Source: an uncultured Clostridia bacterium
GTDB taxonomy: Bacteria; Bacillota_A; Clostridia; TANB77; CAG-508
Assembly (NCBI GenBank): GCA_947628465.1
Contig: CANQZZ010000013.1
Location: forward strand, 1 to 21,364
DNA: 21,364 bases
Reading direction: 5' to 3'
The notes beneath the pieces were generated by a model. That model was not told where the DNA came from and did no database searches. It was given only the letters and a program-made list of their open reading frames with translations. Numbering within the stretch: position 1 is the first letter of the stretch; the number at the start of each line of letters is the position of its first letter. Made by a program: the position numbers and the translations under genes. Positions 7,535 through 14,466 of this stretch are shown here, piece after piece.

Positions 7535-7563
7535 ATAATACCATAAAAAAATAACAATGTCAA
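7535..7563 (-). promoter_or_regulatory. Promoter for the 56-aa minus-strand gene
   Basis: Minus strand TTGACA (7563-7558), 17-base spacer, TATTAT (7540-7535) with extended TGG. Its -35 forms half of the inverted repeat AATGTCAA-N6-TTGACATT (7556-7577) shared with the scpB promoter. Confidence 0.8.
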
Positions 7564-7569
7564 AAAACA

Positions 7570-7598
7570 TTGACATTTGAGGACATAAATGTAATAAT
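7570..7598 (+). promoter_or_regulatory. Promoter for scpB
   Basis: TTGACA (7570-7575), 17-base spacer, AATAAT (7593-7598) with extended TGT. Divergent from the 7535-7563 promoter, with -35 boxes only six bases apart. Confidence 0.75.
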
Positions 7599-7635
7599 AT
7601 ATATTGTTAAAATATAACGTATGAGGGGAAAAAGA

Positions 7636-8214
7636 GTGGAAATAGATAAAACCAAATCAATAATTGAAGCAATATTGTTTTCAGCTGGAAGAATAGTAGA
7701 AACCAAGGAACTTATGGCAATACTTGAATTAAGTAATGAAGATGTAGATGCTATTCTCCAAAATATGAAAGCTGAATTTGAAGAACAAAATAGAGGAATA
7801 GAAATTATTAAAATAGATAATGGATATGAGTTGTGTTCAAAAAAAGAATATTATGATTATATATATCCAATATTTGATAATAGAGCTAAGCCTAATTTAT
7901 CTGCAGCAGCCTTAGAAACATTATCAATAATAGCGTATAATCCAAAAATAACAAGAGCAGAAATAGAACAAATAAGAGGAGTAAGCTCAGATGGAACAAT
8001 ATATAAGCTATTAGAATATAACTTAATCGAAGAAGTGGGAAGACTTGATGCTCCAGGAAGACCAACGATTTATTCTACAACAAAAGACTTTTTAAAAATG
8101 TTTGGTATTTCGAGTTTAGAAGAATTACCAGAGCTTCCAAAATATAAATTAGATGAGAACGAACAGATTGTTATAGATGAAGTAATAAAGGATGACAATA
8201 ATGAGCAAAATTAA
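7636..8214 (+). CDS. scpB: Chromosome segregation and condensation protein ScpB
   Basis: 192 residues; the kite subunit of the SMC-ScpA-ScpB condensin complex that compacts and helps segregate nascent chromosomes. Two winged-helix domains are evident: IIEAILFSAGRIVETKELMAIL near the N-terminus and the family hallmark AALETLSIIAYNPKITRAEIEQIRGVSSDGTIYKLLEYNLIEEVGR, followed by APGRPTIYSTTKDFLKMFGISSLEELPEL. The GTG at 7636 is preferred. AGGGG (7624-7628) is 7 bases upstream, whereas an in-frame ATG at 7621 has no site before it and its own codons form the SD. The usual partner scpA is not adjacent. Confidence 0.93.
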   Translation: MEIDKTKSIIEAILFSAGRIVETKELMAILELSNEDVDAILQNMKAEFEEQNRGIEIIKIDNGYELCSKKEYYDYIYPIFDNRAKPNLSAAALETLSIIAYNPKITRAEIEQIRGVSSDGTIYKLLEYNLIEEVGRLDAPGRPTIYSTTKDFLKMFGISSLEELPELPKYKLDENEQIVIDEVIKDDNNEQN

Positions 8215-8255
8215 TAATAATTTTGCTAAATGATATAAAAATATCGTATTAAAAT

Positions 8256-8284
8256 TTGTTATTTGGGGAAGACAATACTAAAAT
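8256..8284 (+). promoter_or_regulatory. Possible promoter for the FGE-domain gene
   Basis: TTGTTA (8256-8261), 17-base spacer, TAAAAT (8279-8284), 39 bases before the ATG. The -35 is weak. Confidence 0.45.
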
Positions 8285-8323
8285 ATAAGTTGATAATTAA
8301 CAAAAGAAAGAGAGGTAATTATT

Positions 8324-9761
8324 ATGAAATCACAAAAAGGTATAACACTTACATCAGTAAGTATTTATGTTATGGTAGTAATAATAGTAGTAGGAATACT
8401 AGCAACAATAACAGCTACATTCCAAAGTAATATTAAAGATGTTAATTATGAGGGAAGTAGTAGTTCTGAATTTGATAAATTTAATATTTATTTCTTAAAA
8501 GAAGTAAAAAAACAAGGAAATAAAATTGAGCAAATATCAGGAAATGAAATAACATTTACATTAGGTAGCAAATACACATTTAATCAAGAAGATAGTGCTA
8601 TTTATTTAAATGATGATATAAAAATAGCAGAAAACATAGAAAATTGTTCGTTTTCAAATAGTAATGTAAATGGAAAAGAAATTATAACTGTTGTAATAAA
8701 ACCATTAGATACAGAGGAAAAAACTGTTGAATATACTTTAGGAGATGATTCAAATAATGTAGCCTATGAAAATGAATCAGACTATATTCAGAAAGGTATG
8801 CCAACATATAGAGAAGCACGAAAAGACGGTAATTATTTAGCAGAAAATGCTACTTATAAAGAAGGAGATTATACAGCAGTAATACCAAAAGGGTTTAAGA
8901 TATCAGAAGAAACAGGAGAAGGAAGTATAGCAACAGGACTAGTAATACAAGATGCAAATGGAAATGAATTTGTATGGATACCAGTAAAAGATGATTTAGG
9001 AGAAGAATATACTTCTAGTAATGGCTATCATGAACCAAAAGTATTAGATAACGAAGATCCGAGAAGTAATAAGCCAGTTGATAGTCAAGACACATTAAAT
9101 TACTACTATGGAGATAAAGAAGATGGTTCATCACATTACTATAATATTACAGAATTTGACTATACAGGAGAATATGCAGAAATGGTAAGACAAGTAAATA
9201 AGTATCATGGATTTTATATAGGAAGATACGAAACGACAATAGATGGTGATACAATAGGAAGTAAAGCAGAAAAAAAAGCTTTAACATCAGGAGATATATT
9301 AATAGAATCACCTAACAATGTAGGAAGCAGTGAGGCAGGTTACTATAGATGGTGGGGATTATATGCAGAGCAAAAGAAAGCAAATGTACCAGAAAATGGG
9401 AGCAATGTACAAACAGCAATGATATATGGAGTATTATGGGATAAGACAATGGATTTTATTGATGAAAAAGATTCAAACTATGAAACGGAAACTTCTCATG
9501 GAGATTGGTATTCCGTTGAATCAGTTGTGCTATCGGGGCAAGCAACTAAAAGTATGACACAAAAAGATGTAGCCTTAAATATCTGGGATTTAGATAGTAA
9601 TGTTAAAGAATGGACACAGGAGTCTGATTCTTATATTACTCGAATTTTCCGCGGTCGGTGGCTACCACTCAAGTGGTCCAGCTAGGGCGCGCAATACTAA
9701 CATATCTTATTGGCATAGTGATGACAGTGGTTCTCGCCTAGTACTTTACATCAAAAACTAA
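8324..9761 (+). CDS. Pilin-like protein with FGE/SUMF1 (C-type-lectin fold) domain; +1 frameshift at CGG
   Basis: 478 residues if the +1 shift at 9656 occurs; the unshifted frame stops at 9685. The N-terminus MKSQKG-ITLTSVSIYVMVVIIVV resembles a class III/type IV prepilin leader (short basic leader, Gly, then a long hydrophobic helix), though position 5 is Ser, not Glu. After a linker, about residues 150-478 match the formylglycine-generating-enzyme/sulfatase-modifying fold: ATGLVIQDANGNEFVWIPV, GFYIGRYET, MIYGVLWDKTMDFI, NIWDLDSNVKEW. The domain has no Cys, so it is probably a surface ligand-binding lectin-type fold, not an active oxidase. In the shifted frame the core motif RIFRGGGYHSSG and the end SRLVLYIKN complete the fold. 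The tail is GC-rich and unlike the rest. ATG at 8324 follows AGAGGT. Confidence 0.8.
9640..9747 (+). other. GC-rich putative variable region at the end of the FGE-domain gene
   Basis: GC rises sharply, to about half, over the last ~35 codons in an otherwise ~30% GC gene. Codons shift to GGC, CAC, AGT, GCG and CGC. The region encodes the RGG...SRLVL C-terminal stretch of the FGE fold, which is where diversity-generating retroelements mutate FGE-type targets. No template repeat or reverse transcriptase is in the window. Confidence 0.45.
9656..9659 (+). other. +1 recoding site, GGT-CGG-T
   Basis: In-frame CGG is codon 445 of the FGE-domain gene. Frame 0 ends nine codons later. Skipping the C gives GGT-GGC-TAC and the expected RGG motif, with 34 further codons to TAA at 9759. 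Confidence 0.8.
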
Positions 9762-9781
9762 TAATTTTAGTAATAATATAT

Positions 9782-9826
9782 TAATCACCTAAATACAATT
9801 GAATAAAACTTGTATTTAGGTGATTA
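9782..9826 (+). promoter_or_regulatory. Perfect 17-bp hairpin enclosing the next gene's Shine-Dalgarno
   Basis: Bases 9782-9798 and 9810-9826 are exact inverted copies with an 11-base loop. The 3' arm contains AGGTGAT, the only plausible ribosome binding site for the TTG start at 9829, so the hairpin would occlude initiation. There is no U-tract, so it is not a simple terminator. Confidence 0.7.
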
Positions 9827-9828
9827 TA

Positions 9829-10732
9829 TTGAAAAAAATTATATATTTAAAACAATCTGAAAAAGCAAATAATACTATAGAAAAAATAATATTAAAAATA
9901 AAAAGTATTTTTAATGTTATAACTCTAGAAGAAAGTAATACATATTGTTTGCCAGTATTAGAAAAAAGTAACCTTTCGGAATATAAGATAAAAAGAACAA
10001 CCAAAAAAATAATTAAGTTATTAGACAAAAATGGTTCAAATACTATTGTGCTATCTAAATATTTAAATCAAAATGAGATGTTTAAAAATTATTTATATAG
10101 CCATAATATAAATATACTAGACGGAAGATTTTTGTTCAAATGCTTAATATACAAAATAATTGAATATATATGCAAAATAAAAAACAAACCAATGAATCTT
10201 CGGAGAAATTACTTTATTAATCAATGATTTTACAGATTTTAATAAAGAAATAATATTAGACATTGCAAAAAACGTAAAAAGTTTAAATATTGTAACAAAT
10301 CATTTTAGCAAATGCAAAAGAATAGAAAAACATTTATATGATGAATATGGTATAATTTTAAATATATCAAACAATAAAAGAAGAAGCCTTTTAAAATCAG
10401 AAATTATATTTAATATTGATTTTCCAGAAGAGTTAGTAAATAATTATAAAATATATGAAAAAGCGATAATAATAAATATATCTGATAAAGTTGATATAAA
10501 AAGCAAAAGATTTAATGGAATAAATGTTAATAAATATACCATAATAATTCCTGAAGAATATAAATTAAAGGCTTTTCAAGATGAAATAATATATGAAAGT
10601 TTAATATATAAAAACGGATATAAGGAAATAAAAGAAAAAATTATTGATGATAATATAGAGATAGAAGCACTTATAGGAAATAATGGAAAAATAAATATTG
10701 ATGAGATTGCAAAATTTAATACTTTTACTTGA
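9829..10732 (+). CDS. Unknown protein split by +1 frameshift at CGG
   Basis: 300 residues if the frame shifts at 10201; otherwise a 132-codon frame ends at 10227 and ~176 codons of open, native-codon sequence follow with no start. I do not recognise the family. The first 124 codons encode a soluble protein (KKIIYLKQSEKANNTIEKI...). The shifted part begins GEITLLINDFTDFNKEI and continues with alternating strand/helix patterns (LNIVTNHFSKCKRIEKHLYDE, FNIDFPEELVNNYKIYE), suggesting an alpha/beta, possibly Rossmann-like fold. No signal peptide or membrane helix. The TTG at 9829 is chosen because AGGTGA ends 5 bases before it; GTG at 9820 lies inside that site. The 17-bp hairpin at 9782-9826 covers the SD. 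The stop overlaps the greA promoter. Confidence 0.7.
10201..10204 (+). other. +1 recoding site, CTT-CGG-A
   Basis: In-frame CGG is codon 125 of the 9829 gene. Frame 0 ends at 10227. Skipping the C gives CTT-GGA-GAA and an open frame to TGA at 10730. CTT-CGG-A closely resembles the yeast Ty1 +1 site CUU-AGG-C. Confidence 0.78.
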
Positions 10733-10757
10733 CAAAATTATAATACTGGGATAATAT
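10729..10757 (+). promoter_or_regulatory. Promoter for greA
   Basis: TTGACA (10729-10734), 17-base spacer, TAATAT (10752-10757). The -35 overlaps the stop codon of the preceding gene. Confidence 0.75.
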
Positions 10758-10801
10758 AATAAAACTAATAATAAAAATATTATTTAAAGGGGAAATGCCA
10801 A

Positions 10802-11278
10802 ATGGACGAAAAAGAAGTATTAGTAACACAAGAAGGATATGATAACTTAGAGAAAGAGTTAGAATATTTAAAAACAGAAAAAAGAACAGAAATAGCAGAA
10901 AGAATAAAAGTTGCATTAGGTTTTGGAGATTTATCAGAGAATTCTGAATATGATGAAGCAAAAAATGCACAAGCATCAAATGAAATTAGAATAGCAGAAT
11001 TAGAAAACAAATTAAGATATGCTAAAATAATAGATGAATCTGAAATAGACACTAAAACTGTTCAAGTTGGAAACAAAGTTAAAATTTTAGATATGGAATA
11101 TAATGAAGAATTAGAATATACGATAGTAGGATCAACAGAAGTAGACTTATCACAAAATAAAATATCTAATGAATCTCCTATTGGAGCAGCATTACTTGGT
11201 GCTAAAAAGAACCAAATAGTAGAAGCCCAAACACCAGGAGGAGTAGCAAAATATAAAGTATTAGCAATAAAGAAATAA
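10802..11278 (+). CDS. greA: Transcription elongation factor GreA
   Basis: 158 residues, exactly the family length. Inserts its N-terminal coiled coil into the RNA polymerase secondary channel and stimulates transcript cleavage to rescue backtracked complexes. The coiled coil spans about 12-75, with the acidic tip GDLSENSEYDEAK (D43 and E46 correspond to the catalytic pair). The C-terminal FKBP-like domain includes SPIGAALLGAKKNQIVEAQTPGG. ATG at 10802 lies ~9 bases after AAGGGG. Own promoter upstream; it stands apart from lysS, with which greA is often linked in Firmicutes. Confidence 0.95.
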   Translation: MDEKEVLVTQEGYDNLEKELEYLKTEKRTEIAERIKVALGFGDLSENSEYDEAKNAQASNEIRIAELENKLRYAKIIDESEIDTKTVQVGNKVKILDMEYNEELEYTIVGSTEVDLSQNKISNESPIGAALLGAKKNQIVEAQTPGGVAKYKVLAIKK

Positions 11279-11297
11279 ATTATTTTTACTTTTTATG

Positions 11298-11326
11298 TAG
11301 ACAAATCTTCCCAAATATGGTATAAT
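11298..11326 (+). promoter_or_regulatory. Promoter for the SSB-like gene
   Basis: TAGACA (11298-11303), 17-base spacer, TATAAT (11321-11326) with extended TGG. A leader of about 80 bases follows; it contains a short TAGTATT/AATACTA inverted pair (about 11347-11384). Confidence 0.75.
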
Positions 11327-11411
11327 TATGATGTTAAATGAAAAATTAGTATTCTAAAATACGAATGTAGCGAATAAAATACTATAGAAAAATAAAAGGG
11401 AGGAAAACAAA

Positions 11412-12110
11412 TTGGTTACAAATTACACAGAAAATAATTATCTAGTTTTAGTAGGTAATGTTGTTAGTGATAAAACATTTAGTCACGAAATTTATGGAGA
11501 AAGTTTTTATTTATTCAACTTAGGGATACCACGTTTAAGTGGAAATGAGGATGTTATTCCTATAACAATATCAGAAAGATTAATTTCAAATTTTGATTTA
11601 AGTGTAGGAAAAAAAGTCGTTGTAGAAGGACAATTTAGATCATATAATAGCTACGAGAATGAAAGAAACAGACTAGTACTTACAGTATTTGCAAAAGACA
11701 TAATGGAGTATAAAGAGGAAGAAACAGCAGAAACTGAAGAACCAAAAAATCCAAAAGAAAAGATATCAAACGAAGTTGTATTAAATGGTTATATATGCAA
11801 AAAGCCTATATATAGACAAACTCCATTTGGAAGAGAGATTGCAGATCTTCTGCTTGCTGTAAATAGAGCATATAACAAATCAGACTATATACCATGTATA
11901 GCATGGGGTAGAAATGCTAGATTTTGTGAAAACATGGAAATAGGAACAGAAGTAAAAATAGTAGGTAGAGTTCAAAGCAGAATTTATGAAAAGAAATATG
12001 ATGATGGAAGAGTAGAACAAAAAGTTGCTTATGAAGTATCAATAGGTAGCTTAGAAGTATTAGACAAAAAAGAAGATAATAATGATGAAACAAATGCAGA
12101 AGCCATGTAA
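11412..12110 (+). CDS. Single-stranded DNA-binding-like protein with two OB folds
   Basis: 232 residues. Two SSB/PriB-type OB domains in tandem: about 8-98 (NYLVLVGNVVSDKTF ... GKKVVVEGQFRSYNSYENERNRLVLTVFAKDI) and about 120-217 (NEVVLNGYICKKPIYRQTPFGREIADLLLAVNR ... YIPCIAWGRNARFCENMEIGTEVKIVGRVQSR). The second has the classic SSB pattern (strand, PIYR-TPFGREI, IPCIAWGR, G--V-V-GR-QSR). The short acidic tail ends NAEAM rather than the DDDIPF tip used by canonical SSB to recruit partners. Canonical SSB has one OB fold and is near rpsF/rpsR, so this is a paralogue. Start is TTG at 11412, 8 bases after GGGAGG. The stop lies within a hairpin. Confidence 0.82.
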   Translation: MVTNYTENNYLVLVGNVVSDKTFSHEIYGESFYLFNLGIPRLSGNEDVIPITISERLISNFDLSVGKKVVVEGQFRSYNSYENERNRLVLTVFAKDIMEYKEEETAETEEPKNPKEKISNEVVLNGYICKKPIYRQTPFGREIADLLLAVNRAYNKSDYIPCIAWGRNARFCENMEIGTEVKIVGRVQSRIYEKKYDDGRVEQKVAYEVSIGSLEVLDKKEDNNDETNAEAM

Positions 12111-12124
12111 GGCTTCTGTATTTG
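12091..12124 (+). terminator. Hairpin spanning the SSB-like stop codon
   Basis: CAAATGCAGAAGCC (12091-12104) pairs with GGCTTCTGTATTTG (12111-12124); the loop ATGTAA contains the stop. The T-tract is short and interrupted, so this may be a weak terminator or a 3'-end stabiliser before the stronger hairpin at 12141. Confidence 0.5.
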
Positions 12125-12140
12125 TTTATAGCAAGTGTAT

Positions 12141-12187
12141 AAAAAATTCTTACAATAATAAAAAAATTATTGTAAGAACTTTTTTTA
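12141..12187 (+). terminator. Intrinsic terminator after the SSB-like gene
   Basis: TTCTTACAATAAT (12147-12159) pairs perfectly with ATTATTGTAAGAA (12166-12178). An upstream A6 run and downstream T run flank it. Confidence 0.88.
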
Positions 12188-12198
12188 TGTGATAATAT
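12170..12198 (+). promoter_or_regulatory. Weak candidate promoter for the 12236 operon
   Basis: TTGTAA (12170-12175), 17-base spacer, TAATAT (12193-12198). The -35 lies in the 3' arm of the preceding terminator. Confidence 0.35.
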
Positions 12199-12235
12199 AT
12201 TTGTAACAAAATTAAAATCAAAGTAGGAGAAAGCA

Positions 12236-13903
12236 ATGCATACAAAAAAAGAAATTAAAAAAGAGGAAATAAAAGATAATAAATATTCTATCAGATTCAA
12301 TATTTTAGCTATTATATTAATTGCTATTTTTTGTTTTTCAATTTCACCAGTAACACTTCAAAATGATACATTTTACACAATTAGAATTGGAGAACATATA
12401 TTACAAAACGGAATTGATATGCATGATCCGTTTTCTTATCATAATTTAAGTTATACATATCCTCATTGGTTATATGACGTATGTATATATTTATTTTATA
12501 ATTTAGGTGGACAAGTTGGAATATATATATCAACGATTATTTTATCAATTATATTAGGAATAACATTGTATTTAACAAATTCTAAGCTAATGAAAAACAA
12601 AGTAACATCTTTTGTAGTAACAATAGGAGCAATGTATATGTTGAGGAATTATGTAGCAGCAAGAGCACAACTGTCAACATTTATTTTATTTGTTTTAACT
12701 ATTTACTTTATAGAACAGTTTTTGGAAACGAAGAAAAAAAGATATGCGATAGGTCTTATTATAATACCAATAGCTATGGCAAATTTACATGTAGCAGTAT
12801 TTCCATTTTATTTTATATTGTACTTACCATATATAGCAGAATATATGATATACATATTATCAAATGCAAAAATAATAGTTACAACAAGCAAAATAAATTC
12901 ACTGCATAAAAAATTTAAAAAGATAACAGATGAATCAAAAATAGAAGAAATAAAAAATAAAATTTTAGAACTAGAAGAAAAAAATAAAAAATTCCAAGAA
13001 AGATATGATAAATCGCATAATAATCCATATAAAATAAAAATAACAGGAAATGATACTGTAAAGGCGCTTATAATAATAATGATAATATGTTTGTTTACGG
13101 GGCTTTTAACACCACTTGGAACAACACCATATACATATTTAGTAAAAACTATGCAAGGAAATACCACGCATAATATAAGTGAGCATCTTCCATTAACACT
13201 AGTAAATAACTTAAAATTAATGTGTACATTTATGATATTTTTAGCAATATTAATATTTACAGATACAAAAATTAGATTATCTGACTTATTTATGCTGTCT
13301 GGATTAGTACTGCTTACATTTTATACAAGAAGACAGGAATCAATGTTTATAATAGTATGTGCATTCATTTTAAACAGATTAATTTGTTCAATGCTTAATA
13401 AATACAATCCAGATGGATGTAAAAAAACAATGAGATTCTTCTGCAAACCTTTAGGAATGATAACAATAACCGCATTAATACTTGCACTAAGTATATATAT
13501 GTATAAGCCAAAAATTAAAAGTCATTTTATTGATGAAAAAAGTTATCCGGTAGATGCTGCGGGCTATATTTTAGAAAATATAGATATTAAAAATATGAGA
13601 CTTTATAATGAATACAATTATGGAAGTTATTTATTATACAGAGGTATACCAGTATTTGTTGACTCTAGAGCAGATTTATACGCTCCTGAATTTAATGATG
13701 GAGTAACAGTTTTTGATGATTATATGACTTTGTCTGGAGTAAATAGTGACAATATTGAAGAAATTTTAGATAAGTATGATATTACTCACATGATAATGTA
13801 CAAAAATGCTAAATTAAGAAGATTTATAAAGCAAAACGATAAAAAGTATAATTTACTTTATGAAGATGATTATTTCTGTGTTTATGAAAGAAGAAAGGTG
13901 TAG
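12236..13903 (+). CDS. Polytopic membrane protein, possible GT-C-type glycosyltransferase relative
   Basis: 555 residues with about ten hydrophobic helices (for example 23-42, 92-112, 122-140, 142-160, 167-205, 278-300, 325-345, 352-380, 405-425). The first extracytoplasmic loop after helix 1 carries DTFYTIRIGEHIL---DMHDPFSYHNLSYTYPHWLYDV, reminiscent of GT-C lipid-phosphosugar glycosyltransferases, whose acidic loop-1 residues are catalytic. A charged coiled-coil insertion lies at about 222-272. A C-terminal soluble domain (about 430-555) contains YGSYLLYRGIPVFVDSRADLYAP and ITHMIMYKNAKLRRFI, resembling the extracytoplasmic tails of such enzymes. The exact family and substrate are unrecognised. 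ATG at 12236 follows AGGAGA. It abuts lspA (3 bases between genes). Confidence 0.6.
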   Translation: MHTKKEIKKEEIKDNKYSIRFNILAIILIAIFCFSISPVTLQNDTFYTIRIGEHILQNGIDMHDPFSYHNLSYTYPHWLYDVCIYLFYNLGGQVGIYISTIILSIILGITLYLTNSKLMKNKVTSFVVTIGAMYMLRNYVAARAQLSTFILFVLTIYFIEQFLETKKKRYAIGLIIIPIAMANLHVAVFPFYFILYLPYIAEYMIYILSNAKIIVTTSKINSLHKKFKKITDESKIEEIKNKILELEEKNKKFQERYDKSHNNPYKIKITGNDTVKALIIIMIICLFTGLLTPLGTTPYTYLVKTMQGNTTHNISEHLPLTLVNNLKLMCTFMIFLAILIFTDTKIRLSDLFMLSGLVLLTFYTRRQESMFIIVCAFILNRLICSMLNKYNPDGCKKTMRFFCKPLGMITITALILALSIYMYKPKIKSHFIDEKSYPVDAAGYILENIDIKNMRLYNEYNYGSYLLYRGIPVFVDSRADLYAPEFNDGVTVFDDYMTLSGVNSDNIEEILDKYDITHMIMYKNAKLRRFIKQNDKKYNLLYEDDYFCVYERRKV

Positions 13904-13906
13904 GGG

Positions 13907-14401
13907 ATGAAAGACAAAATTAAGGAAAATAAAAAGTTAATATTATTATCAATAATGATTATATTAATAGTTATTATTGACCAGATAACTAAATATGTTA
14001 TAGCAAAAAATTTATATAACTCAAGTATACCTATTATAAATGGATTATTAAATTTTACTTATGTAGAAAATAAAGGCTCTGCATTTGGAATTGGAAGTAA
14101 TAGTACAATAATGTTTATAGTAGTAAATATTATTATAATAGCACTAATAACCAAATTTATAATATCAAAAAAGGATGATATATCTATATGTGTATTAATT
14201 AGCTTAGGATTGATAATAGCAGGGGGAATTGGAAATTTAATTGATAAAATATTTAAAGGATTTGTTATAGATTATATAGATATTAGTCCTTTAATAAAAT
14301 ATCCAGTATTTAATATAGCTGATATATGTATTGTTTTAGGCTGTATAGCTGTTGTAATAAATATAATTATAAATATCATTAAAGATAGAAAAAAATTGTA
14401 A
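13907..14401 (+). CDS. lspA: Lipoprotein signal peptidase (signal peptidase II)
   Basis: 164 residues. Membrane aspartyl protease that removes signal peptides from prolipoproteins after lipidation. Four transmembrane helices; hallmark segments are DQITKYVI (25-32), NFTYVENKGSAFG (49-61), GGIGNLIDKIFKGFVIDYID (106-125) and FNIADICIVLG (135-145). The catalytic aspartates are probably D122 and D139. ATG at 13907 follows GGGG overlapping the previous gene's stop, implying translational coupling. Followed by the rluD-family gene, as in the lspA-ylyB pair of Bacillus. Confidence 0.95.
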   Translation: MKDKIKENKKLILLSIMIILIVIIDQITKYVIAKNLYNSSIPIINGLLNFTYVENKGSAFGIGSNSTIMFIVVNIIIIALITKFIISKKDDISICVLISLGLIIAGGIGNLIDKIFKGFVIDYIDISPLIKYPVFNIADICIVLGCIAVVINIIINIIKDRKKL

Positions 14402-14435
14402 TGCGCACATTGGGGACGTAAAAGATGTGCGTTAC
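14398..14435. repeat. GGGGAC-loop palindrome (REP-like) between lspA and rluD
   Basis: GTAA-(TG)-CGCACAT (14398-14410) pairs with ATGTGCGTTAC (14425-14435): an 11-bp stem with a two-base bulge and a 14-base loop containing TTGGGGACGT. It is markedly more GC-rich than its surroundings and overlaps the lspA stop. GGGGAC-bearing palindromes are typical of REP elements mobilised by TnpA-REP (RAYT) proteins. There is no T-tract, so it is not a normal terminator. Confidence 0.55.
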
Positions 14436-14466
14436 GATAAATTACAATTTATAGGAGATTTTTTTA

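Noticed and set aside
9640..9747. A complete diversity-generating retroelement in the window
   Set aside because: No reverse transcriptase, accessory gene or template repeat was found on either strand, so only a remote target is possible.
8324..9761. Catalytically active formylglycine-generating enzyme
   Set aside because: The FGE-like domain has no cysteine residues, and the catalytic Cys pair is required in known enzymes. A lectin-type fold is more likely.
12808..13167. Minus-strand frame opposite the polytopic membrane gene
   Set aside because: A shadow of AT-rich coding sequence; it shows no promoter, ribosome binding site or known domain.
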